Source of the DNA: Thermodesulforhabdus norvegica
Lineage (GTDB): Bacteria > Desulfobacterota > Syntrophobacteria > Syntrophobacterales > Thermodesulforhabdaceae
Reading direction: 5' to 3'
Length of the DNA stretch: 64,000 bases
NCBI RefSeq assembly: GCF_900114975.1
Contig: NZ_FOUU01000001.1
Location: forward strand, 124,001-188,000
Shown here: positions 35,913 through 42,588 of the stretch, one piece after another
How the letters are laid out: every line of letters begins with the position of its first letter
Position numbering within the stretch: position 1 is the stretch's first letter
Made by a program: the position numbers and the translations under genes
Notes under the pieces: generated by a model
Databases searched by the model: none
The model's input: the letters and a program-made list of their open reading frames with translations, nothing else
Told to the model about the DNA's origin: nothing

Positions 35913-35989
35913 GCCCCCGTAGCTCAGGAGGATAGAGCACGAGATTCCTAATCTCGGTGCCGCAGGTTCGAATCCTGCCGGGGGCACCA
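35913..35989 (+). tRNA. tRNA-Arg(CCT)
   Basis: A full cloverleaf can be drawn: acceptor GCCCCCG/CGGGGGC, D arm GCTC...GAGC, anticodon stem CGAGA/TCTCG with loop TTCCTAA (anticodon CCT), T arm GCAGG-TTCGAAT-CCTGC, and an encoded ACCA end. Its 3' half is nearly identical to that of tRNA-Arg(ACG) at 41844, and an integrase remnant follows 190 bases downstream. Confidence 0.95.
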
Positions 35990-36102
35990 GTTTACAGCAT
36001 AGCACAAACCAGCACACTCCAGCAAAGCAAGCAAAATCAGGGCTTCAGGGCACACGAAAAAGGCAATAACGACCAACGGCGTCCATTGAAACCCAGCTCC
36101 CC

Positions 36103-36162
36103 TGACGGTATTTTGACCGTATGGGGTTAATTACGGCTGCGTGGCCGTAACAGATACCGTCA
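36103..36162. repeat. nested inverted repeats beside the integrase remnant
   Basis: The outer arms TGACGGTAT (36103-36111) and ATACCGTCA (36154-36162) are perfect complements. Inside them TTACGGC (36131-36137) and GCCGTAA (36144-36150) are also perfect complements with a 6-base loop. ACGGTAT-type repeats between a tRNA 3' end and an integrase start are typical of integrase arm-binding regions, though a terminator is possible too. The stretch 35990-36102 shows nothing else. Confidence 0.5.
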
Positions 36163-36180
36163 AACCATGGGTAAGTTGTT

Positions 36181-36339
36181 ATGATCACAAGGGATATACA
36201 CCTGCGAAACGCAAAACCCAGGGGCACGTCCTATAAGATCCGTGACGGTAGCGGTTTGGGGCTTTACCGTCTCATCTATGAGGTGAAACAAAAAATACGG
36301 GTGGAAAAGCTCACCGTGATTTCGGAAAACCATCGCTAA
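36181..36339 (+). pseudogene. tyrosine recombinase (tRNA-targeting integrase) N-terminal remnant
   Basis: The 52-codon frame begins at ATG 36181. Residues 9-28 (RNAKPRGTSYKIRDGSGLGL) match the DUF4102 N-terminus of P4-type integrases, in which AKPR-K-YKL-DGGGLYL follows the start closely. After that the similarity stops, and the rest of the gene (about 350 residues, including the catalytic RHRHY domain) is absent. Its position right after tRNA-Arg is exactly where such integrases sit, so I read it as the decayed integration module of the island. A RelE-like reading of YRLIYEV was considered and is weaker. Confidence 0.6.
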
Positions 36340-36366
36340 ATCCGGAAAAGCCCCTTCCCCTACGGA
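36280..36366 (+). repeat. 87-bp dispersed repeat, copy A
   Basis: This segment aligns without gaps to 60676-60762, with 62 of 87 identical positions by hand count; most differences are transitions. Identical cores include GGAAAAGCT and GAAAACCAT. In both copies one frame ends in a similar short peptide (KLTVISENHR versus KLARLRENHC) followed by TAA, and the similarity continues past the stop. Its nature is unknown. Confidence 0.5.
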
Positions 36367-36394
36367 CACACTTGACTAAACAAGAATAAAAGCC

Positions 36395-37330
36395 TCATAA
36401 ATCTGCCAGATAACTATTCAGGTCGATATCTTCAATATCTGTAAACAGGTTTTGCAAAAAAGCCTTCTTGTAATCGGGTAGTTCGGTCCCACGCCTCATT
36501 ACAATCGCAATACGGTCCGGGTCAAAAAGCCAATCAAGGGGGATAAACTCCAGTTTTCTGTATTTGAACGGCAATAAATGTGGTATCACTGTGGCAAAAG
36601 AAATCCCCAGGCCATTTTCGACATATAGAGCGCTGAGTTCAACATTCGACGATTCCATCACAACATGACAGCACACTTTTTCTCGGGCAAATAGTTGATC
36701 CAGCCGTTTCCTGTGCGGATGACCTCTAAGCGGAAGTATCAATGGATACTGAACAATGTCCGAAAGGTTTAGCTCTTTCAATCCGGCTAGAGGGTGTCCA
36801 ATCGGCGTAAGCAACATGAATCGAACAACATGCCACGGTATGACCACGAGGTTTTGAGAAACTCTGGATTCCAGTATTATTCCAAAATCAACCTCGCCGT
36901 TATTTACAAGCTGCAATACTTCGCTTTGTGTTCGGTCCAGGATGATCAGTTCGATACCGGGATATTGAGACAGATATTTTCTGAAATAGGGAGGTAAAAC
37001 ATTATAGAGCGTCGTATAGGGTGCCGCAATTGCGAGCCTACCCTGTGGATTATCCTTTATATTCTCAAGTTCACCCACCACAGCATCGTACATACTCAAT
37101 ACCTGTTTGCAAAACCTGAAAAACAGCTCGCCGGCTCTCGTGAGTTTTATGCTTTTCTTGCCAATTCGTTCAACGAGAGTGCATCCTAGCTCTTCCTCCA
37201 GTGCCTTTATCTGCTGGCTGATGGCAGACTGCGTTCTGTACGTTTTATCCGCCGCCTTTGTAAAGCTGCCACACCTAACCAGCTCGTAGAACGCTACAAT
37301 TTGTTGCCATTCCATTTTTTCCACTCTCAT
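36395..37330 (-). CDS. LysR family transcriptional regulator
   Basis: The DNA-binding domain reads EWQQIVAFYELVRCGSFTKAADKTYRTQSAISQQIKALEEELGCTLVERIGKKSIKLTRAGE, followed by a periplasmic-binding-like effector domain that begins GRLAIAAPYTTLYNVLPPYFRKYLSQYPGIELII. This gives a normal length of about 310 residues. The start may be ATG 37330 or ATG 37315. The CysB/Cbl-like sequence style suggests an anionic or sulfur-type ligand but that is weak. It lies 136 bases downstream of the fluorinase on the same strand and is the obvious candidate regulator of that cluster. Confidence 0.93.
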   Translation of the reverse strand: MRVEKMEWQQIVAFYELVRCGSFTKAADKTYRTQSAISQQIKALEEELGCTLVERIGKKSIKLTRAGELFFRFCKQVLSMYDAVVGELENIKDNPQGRLAIAAPYTTLYNVLPPYFRKYLSQYPGIELIILDRTQSEVLQLVNNGEVDFGIILESRVSQNLVVIPWHVVRFMLLTPIGHPLAGLKELNLSDIVQYPLILPLRGHPHRKRLDQLFAREKVCCHVVMESSNVELSALYVENGLGISFATVIPHLLPFKYRKLEFIPLDWLFDPDRIAIVMRRGTELPDYKKAFLQNLFTDIEDIDLNSYLADL

Positions 37331-37466
37331 GTCGCCTAACAAAGAAATATCAAAAATTCTAAACAATCATCGGTAACGTTAAATGTCCGCATGGATGAAC
37401 ATAAACCTTATTCTTTGACTCACGATTAAATACCATAGCAGGCAGAACAATCATCTTATCTATAAG

Positions 37467-38378
37467 CTACACCTTTATAACAACAACATTCATACCCCTT
37501 CTTAAATTACACAGGTCGGCCAGGTTCGCAGCGTACCCGCCCAGAGAAAAATAACCCCTGCTATTTATATATGAGATAACATCTCCGATACCGCCTGCAT
37601 CGGCAAACGTCCGTGTCAGGTAAACATTAAAACTCAATATATCTCCTATAACAACTGTAAGTCGTGAACCATAATTAATTCCCATAGACTTCAGATCGTT
37701 GAAAGATATATTAGTCCACACATTTCCATAAGGATAATCAATTCTAATTATCTTGCCTCTTATCTCATTGTGCGCTATTTTCTCCGGCAGAGACAGTTTT
37801 ATTCTTGCTAGCTTATCTTCTGTTATTGGAGGGCCAACTTTGGACAGAGGCACCCCCTGTGATACCACTTTTTTGGCAATGCAGGCTGCCCGTATTGCAA
37901 CCATTTCTCTGCTGAAAAAAGTAGGTTCAGGATTTTCGGGAATGAACTCAGTTGAAATTATTTCATACGCTTCAATATACCCGTATCTTTCGAGTACAAA
38001 GGTCAACAAGCCATTATTCGGTGCCACATAAATGTAACCTCCCTCCAAAGTACGCTCCATACCCCCTCCCGGTCCTTCCCACTTCTCAAGTGATCCACCC
38101 GGCACGGCTTTTTTTATTCGGACAGCTATGGATCTAGCCTCTGTGCCGGTAGCAGGATATGTGGTAACGGCAAATATAGTTCGGCCTTCCGGAAAAAATC
38201 TGGGCAAATCAAGAGCCAACCACGCTCCCTCCTCGATATCAAAGGGGGTCATCGTGTGGCATATGTCCACGATATAAACTTCCGGGCATATGCTAATCAT
38301 CAACCCTTTACAGAGCGCAACCGAATCGTCTTTTAAGCCCAGATCACTTGCAAACCCTATGATGGGTCCGATATCCAT
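37467..38378 (-). CDS. flA: fluorinase (5'-fluoro-5'-deoxyadenosine synthase), FlA-like
   Basis: FlA joins fluoride to S-adenosylmethionine, releasing methionine. The 303-residue protein aligns along its whole length with my recollection of Streptomyces cattleya FlA (299 residues). Matches: SDLGLKDDSVALCKGLM (Asp12 = FlA Asp16), HTMTPFDIEEGA, DLPRFFPEG, TTYPATGT (Thr77 = Thr80), the fluorinase-only loop at about 88-114, YIYVAPNNGLLT, PTFFSREMVAI (Ser156 = Ser158, fluoride site), GNVWTNI (Asn219, Trp221), TFADAG and NSRGY (Arg274). SAM hydrolases (DUF62) and the chlorinase SalL lack the loop, and SalL has Gly in place of that Ser. Differences: Trp50 is Phe46, and Arg277-Asn278 are Gly-Tyr. AAGGAG precedes the ATG. 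Confidence 0.93.
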   Translation of the reverse strand: MDIGPIIGFASDLGLKDDSVALCKGLMISICPEVYIVDICHTMTPFDIEEGAWLALDLPRFFPEGRTIFAVTTYPATGTEARSIAVRIKKAVPGGSLEKWEGPGGGMERTLEGGYIYVAPNNGLLTFVLERYGYIEAYEIISTEFIPENPEPTFFSREMVAIRAACIAKKVVSQGVPLSKVGPPITEDKLARIKLSLPEKIAHNEIRGKIIRIDYPYGNVWTNISFNDLKSMGINYGSRLTVVIGDILSFNVYLTRTFADAGGIGDVISYINSRGYFSLGGYAANLADLCNLRRGMNVVVIKV

Positions 38379-38394
38379 ATTAATCTCCTTTTTG

Positions 38395-39123
38395 CTACTT
38401 TAGCTGGCTGACATTTTTATCGTTCATAGTAAAGACCAGGTTTGGGTTTAACTCGTACACGGGTCCTTTATGGTAAGAAAACCTTGTCAAATCACTGAAT
38501 TTCGGACTGATTATACCGAAGCTTTTGAAAATACTAATGAGAAAGTCCGCTGTGTATGGCATTTTATTATTGTCACAGGCAGAAACCACATCCATTGCCG
38601 TTACATGTCGCTTTAACCTTGCAAGCTCCTTAATCACCGTTATGATCTTATTGGAAGCATCTACAAGTCCCTGATCTTTAAAAAGATAATTCAGTGCGGC
38701 GTACCCATCCCATACGCCTCTCGACATAGCAATTAAAACCATGCACCTAATCACTTCGGGCATTTCATAGTAGGGAGCAATGAGGCCCTGAAGTAACCGA
38801 TCCTCCCATGCAGAGTTTTTAGTAGCCATCATCGGAAGCAGAAGCCGCCATTCATAAGCCGTTAACAAAACTTCGTGATAGGCAACACCTGCCGTTGTCT
38901 TTATAAGATCACTAGAAACGATATTTACGGATTCAAAAAGCATTAAAACCGAAGACAGCAGGGGCAGAACGTCATTGTCGGAAAGAAACTCGGACAGTGC
39001 CCTTTCAAGGTTTCGCCGATGCCGGGCCTTTCTTAAGTAGTTTTTGCTCCATTTTCGCGGCGAATTTATCCGGGTAAATGATAAACCTTTCGTGTATGCC
39101 CTCCGAAATCGTATCAACTTCAT
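38395..39123 (-). CDS. unrecognised protein between flK and flA, possible winged-helix C-terminus
   Basis: The open frame has 242 codons, but its first 39 lie inside flK in another frame and read as a basic, low-complexity shadow. No ATG, GTG or TTG follows in frame until ATG near residue 61, and neither start has a Shine-Dalgarno, so the true start is unresolved (a CTG near 38997 or a frameshift are options). The body is helical (VLPLLSSVLMLFESVNIV, YEMPEVIRCMVLIAMSRG). The last 70 residues (VTAMDVVSACDNNKMPYTADFLISIFKSFGIIS) look like a winged helix. It ends 16 bases before the fluorinase start. No family recognised. Confidence 0.6.
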   Translation of the reverse strand: MKLIRFRRAYTKGLSFTRINSPRKWSKNYLRKARHRRNLERALSEFLSDNDVLPLLSSVLMLFESVNIVSSDLIKTTAGVAYHEVLLTAYEWRLLLPMMATKNSAWEDRLLQGLIAPYYEMPEVIRCMVLIAMSRGVWDGYAALNYLFKDQGLVDASNKIITVIKELARLKRHVTAMDVVSACDNNKMPYTADFLISIFKSFGIISPKFSDLTRFSYHKGPVYELNPNLVFTMNDKNVSQLK

Positions 39124-39445
39124 CGAAAGCCTCGATCTGAAAGGTTAATTTCCGACCCTCAACCTTCAATAGCTTTACATTTATAGTGACGGTCATCCCT
39201 GGGGGTGTCGCCGCACTGTGTGTCAAATTGAAACCAATTCCAACTGTTTGCTCCTTAGGCCAGTCAAGATAAGGGTTTACAGCCTTAATACATGCCCACT
39301 CTATTATTCCTATCATGAACCCACTCGCAAGGACTCGAGGCATTGCCTGAAATTCGGAAGACTCAGGAAGCAGATATGGAACCGTCCTATCTTCCGGAAC
39401 AGTATATGTAAACCGATATTCCAAATCACGATTTAAATCACGCAT
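39005..39445 (-). CDS. flK: fluoroacetyl-CoA thioesterase, FlK-like
   Basis: FlK hydrolyses fluoroacetyl-CoA before it can poison citrate synthase and aconitase, and spares acetyl-CoA. The 146-residue hotdog protein follows S. cattleya FlK closely: FTYTVPEDRTVPYLLPESSEF at the start, VLASGFMIGIIEWACIKAVNPYL, GFNLTHSAATPPGMTVTI, and EGIHERFIIYPDKFAAKMEQK at the end. Catalytic residues align as Ser41 (Thr42 in FlK), Glu49 (Glu50) and His76 (His76); the gate Phe36 is Met35. AGGAGG precedes the ATG. It is the first gene of the cluster and overlaps the next frame by 119 bases. Confidence 0.92.
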   Translation of the reverse strand: MRDLNRDLEYRFTYTVPEDRTVPYLLPESSEFQAMPRVLASGFMIGIIEWACIKAVNPYLDWPKEQTVGIGFNLTHSAATPPGMTVTINVKLLKVEGRKLTFQIEAFDEVDTISEGIHERFIIYPDKFAAKMEQKLLKKGPASAKP

Positions 39446-39470
39446 CTCGCTTCCTCCTCTTGAATTTAAA

Positions 39471-39511
39471 TAGTGTCTTGTTTAATAGCTTAATTAGTGT
39501 TTTGTTTAATA
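39471..39511. repeat. 17-bp direct repeat in the flK upstream region
   Basis: TAGTGTCTTGTTTAATA (39471-39487) and TAGTGTTTTGTTTAATA (39495-39511) differ at one position and are 24 bases apart, just over two helical turns. They lie between the candidate promoter and the ribosome-binding site of flK, a good place for a regulator of the cluster to bind. Confidence 0.65.
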
Positions 39512-39541
39512 TGTATATCTTGTCGGTTATGGTGAGGCCAA
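39512..39541 (-). promoter_or_regulatory. weak promoter candidate for the flK-flA cluster
   Basis: On the minus strand TTGGCC (39536-39541) and TATACA (39512-39517) are 18 bases apart, each matching 4 of 6 consensus bases. Transcription would begin inside the direct repeats at 39471-39511. The match is weak and an activator may be needed. Confidence 0.3.
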
Positions 39542-39714
39542 TTAATTTTTCTAATGCAGCTCATGAGAAACACTAATAAATGTGCTTCTAGCAGGAAGTT
39601 TATTTACAGGTACCTGAATTGCTGGCTGTTTGCACATGACCTGGGATAAGGTATCCTGACAGAGTAGCTTCCCGGACCTGCTGGACTCAACATGGGGTTC
39701 CCTGAAAGCAGGAT

Positions 39715-40088
39715 TCATTTTTCAATAAGATTAACCTGCTCCCCTCTGCTGATCTTCCTTCTCCTGCAAGCCTCCGATACATTATCCAGAATCTCAGCCA
39801 ATTCCAAAATGCTTATATGTTTGGTTAACTTTGTCCCAAGTTTTCCATAAATGATAATTTTACCATCTAACTGCCTGTAATTGCTAGCACAAATGTGTAA
39901 TGGTACACAAAAAACAATAAGATTCCTTTTATTTTCATGAATTGATAAGAATGCTGCAAAGCCAAGGTTTCTACTAAGGTATTGAAATCACAAGCTTTCT
40001 GTAGATCATATGGCATTACACTATATCTATAATGATTTCCATCAGTTATGTCATTTTGTGGAAAACTTGAGTTTGTGGCTGCGTTCAT
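39715..40088 (-). pseudogene. frameshifted gene of unknown function
   Basis: One frame starts at 40088 (NAATNSSFPQNDITDGNHYR, then YSVMPYDLQKACDF). A second frame takes over near 39985 and continues as YLSRNLGFAAFLSIHENKR, LIVFCVPLHICASNYRQLDG, KIIIYGKLGTKLTKH, SILELAEILDNVSEACRRRK and ends at 39715-39717. Both halves look protein-like, and the second frame has a stop just before the join. This suggests a single-base indel in a gene of about 120 codons. I do not recognise it. The stretch 39542-39714 upstream of its end shows nothing. Confidence 0.45.
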
Positions 40089-40497
40089 CTCAAAGATCTC
40101 CTCACAGGCCTTTCATTTAAACCTCCCTGACATACTGTGGATTGTTCGGGAAGAAGCTTAAGAGTACAGCCCTGAAGGCTAACAATCACTACAAGCTGAC
40201 CTGTCCTTCCTGTCCTAATGCTTCCCGAGCAGGAAAGCCAATTGGCACCTTAACAACTATTTCAATCATGGCGCAGACACATCCAGGACAGGCAAACTGA
40301 CCGCATCCCCGGACTTTTTGCCACCCCGTCCCGCGCTCTGGATCCTTGTGGTTCGGGTCTGATTTTGCGGCACAGGTCGGCACAAAATTCGAGCGATTAA
40401 CGGGTGTGGAAGTAAGTTTCCGGTTTACGGCATTGCTGATCACCCGTGCCCTGGAGTATCCTTACTTGCCGGTTATCTTTCACTTTGGTTCATCCGG
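40089..40497. other. gene-poor stretch in the island, no confident feature
   Basis: An 84-codon frame at 40189-40443 on the minus strand contains CGQFACPGCVC, which looks like a zinc-ribbon fragment of a transposase or similar protein, but it has no ribosome site and no family match that I can see. The rest has no supportable gene, tRNA or repeat. Given the dead transposase next door, decayed mobile DNA is the likely content. Confidence 0.4.
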
Positions 40498-41648
40498 CTA
40501 TGAGCACTTCTGACTGTGCAGATGGTAGAGGCGGAGGCGAAAATAGTGCATGTTCCTGAAGCCATAGGCCCGACGTTTCAGCGTTTTGATTTTGATGATA
40601 CATCCTTCTACCGGGCCGTTGGTGATGCGGTGATGGAAGTAATTGAGCAAGCCCGTTTTGTAGGCGGCCAAGGTCTTTGCATCCTTCACCAGATGGTTGG
40701 ATGCCGGAAGCCATCGTATCGCGTATCGCGACACCGAGTTTCCAAGAATTTTGCGGCACTGAATTCGTCGCTCTTTTCCCGGAATACCCTTAGCTGTTCC
40801 TTCATGCTATGAATGACGTAGAGCGGCTGGTTGACTTCCAACGATTACTCAAGTCCGGCCCGGCTGTTGTCGTCAAGGTATTCGTAATTGCGAAGCAGCA
40901 GGAAGCGGCTCCCTTTGAGAGTTTTTTTGTCAAAAACATCCAGTTCCCGCCGGTAATCACTTCAAAACTCATCGACGGTCTGATTCGTCATAGCCATCAC
41001 ATGGTAGCAATTGAAAATCCCGGCAATGTCCGGAAGGACTTCACGAACGGCCCAGATGCAGGCACCGTTCATGTCCATAGCGATTGCCCTCAGCTTCTTG
41101 GCCTTTCTTTTCAAGGTATGCAGGAAAGGGCTGATGGCTTGCCTGCTCTTGCCCTCAACGGCATGGAGGATCCGCCCGTTCGTCAGGTCAACGAAAATGG
41201 TCATGCAGTGGTCTCCCTTCTTGATGCTGAACTCGTCGATACCGATGTAATTGACTCTGTCGAGAGGAATCGTCCGGTTGAGTCTCTCGAGTTTGGTTCG
41301 ATGGATGTTTTGATCCACTCCCAGCCAACGTAAAAGTGGTCGGCAACCGAGCGAATTGTGCCGAAGCAGAGCATGTCCAGCACCGCCGCACCGGTGTTTG
41401 CCGTCGACAAAGGGGAGTCTGGACCAGCGCAACGCGCCGCATTGCAGGCACCCCATGCGGTGATACTGGATGGCCAAATAACAACGTTTACGCCCCATAG
41501 GGCCCATCAGCAGACGCCGTGTTTTGCTTCCCCTGAAGACCGCTTCCCGGTGACCACATTCCGGGCATCTGTGCAGACTGTGATTCAGCCGAGCCCTGAA
41601 GACGACTGTAGAACCAGCGCATTCCGTCGCTTCATAAGTGATTCCCAT
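40498..41648 (-). pseudogene. ISL3-family transposase, broken by frameshifts
   Basis: The N-terminal part (41648 down to about 40962) has the ISL3 zinc region RCPECGHREAVFRG, CYLAIQYHRMGCLQCG, and the DDE start YIGIDEFSIKKGDHCMTIFVDLTNGRILHAVEGK with the first Asp pair, then AIAMDMNGACIWAVREVLPDI with the second Asp. The C-terminal part in another frame (40498-40734) has HHRITNGPVEGCIIKIKTLKRRAYGFRNMHYFRLRLYHL split over the line, the ISL3 end with the Glu. At least two frame changes separate these parts, so the element is dead. I could not find terminal inverted repeats. Confidence 0.8.
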
Positions 41649-41843
41649 CAGTCCGAAAGCGTGTTACAGAAAATAGATGTGGACATGGTCAGGACTTCCT
41701 TTGGCTGTGAGAGCGGTGTTGATCAGCCAAGATCCTGCCGTATCCATTTTTCGTTGACAACTGCCGGGCATCGATTTCCCGGATGAACGGGCCTTTGCAC
41801 TTGATCATTCCCAACAAGTTTGCTAGATAAAGATAGCTTGGAT

Positions 41844-41920
<77 letters not shown>

Positions 41921-42398
41921 GTAATTTCAATAACTTATCCGGGTTTCACGGAGAGACGAAATTGGCGGTGCGTCCATAGGGCGCCGCAATGGAAGGTTTC
42001 TTTTAAACGGCTCTTTTCGCAGAGATGGGAAAGAAGGGCAGGTTTCATCATTCTGATTTTTGCTTTTTGCCATATCGTTCTGGTCATCTGTTATTGGTCC
42101 TGCCTTTATAGATTTCGGTTATATAAGCCAATTCTCGCTTCTCGGATACGCCACATGTCAGGGTGTGTAACCAGACAGATGCCTTTGTTGGGTTTGTTTC
42201 TGGGCTCTGGATTTCTTCGGTGACTATCTTTAAGAACCGTTGTTCTCCATCATCACAATGGTACATGAGGGCATTTTACACCGAGTACCGTCACGGCAAC
42301 GGGTTGCCGATCGCCAAGGTGACCCATGTGAATAACATCCGGGCTTATAAGCTCTTAACTTAACAGGGGTTTCCGAGTGGGCATGGATTTTAAACAAA
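41921..42398. other. intergenic stretch with possible gene debris
   Basis: Between the two tRNA genes there is no gene I can support. A short plus-strand tail ending at 42363 (MRAFYTEYRHGNGLPIAKVT then HVNNIRAYKLLT) and a minus-strand frame at 42084-42266 look protein-like but lack starts and family signatures. They may be remnants of mobile genes inserted next to the tRNA cluster. Confidence 0.35.
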
Positions 42399-42474
42399 TG
42401 GTGGAGATGACGGGATTCGAACCCGTGACCTCAGCCTTGCGAAGGCTGCGCTCTCCCACCTGAGCTACATCCCC
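42399..42474 (-). tRNA. tRNA-Ala(CGC)
   Basis: On the minus strand a complete cloverleaf starts GGGGATG and ends CATCTCC-ACCA. It shows the G3-U70 pair that marks alanine tRNAs, D arm GCTC...GAGC, anticodon stem CAGCC/GGCTG with loop TTCGCAA (anticodon CGC), and T arm ACGGG-TTCGAAT-CCCGT. Confidence 0.94.
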
Positions 42475-42588
42475 ACTTTTAGCAAATTCCTATACAATTA
42501 CGCGACCGATGTCAAACTGTTCCTTTTGCGGGCAGCAGATGCGTGGTATTTACTCAGGGGAAGGAAAATTAAAGAACGAGCGATTGAG

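Noticed and set aside
36181-36339. RelE/ParE toxin fragment because of YRLIYEV
   Set aside because: The preceding RNAKPRGTSYKIRDGSGL and the position beside a tRNA fit an integrase N-terminus better; no antitoxin frame is adjacent.
37467-38378. Reading the protein as an ordinary DUF62 SAM hydroxide adenosyltransferase or a SalL-type chlorinase
   Set aside because: The long loop after the TTYPATGT motif and Ser in FSREMVAI match fluorinases; the hydrolases and SalL lack the loop, and SalL has Gly at the Ser position as I recall it. Only an assay can settle it.
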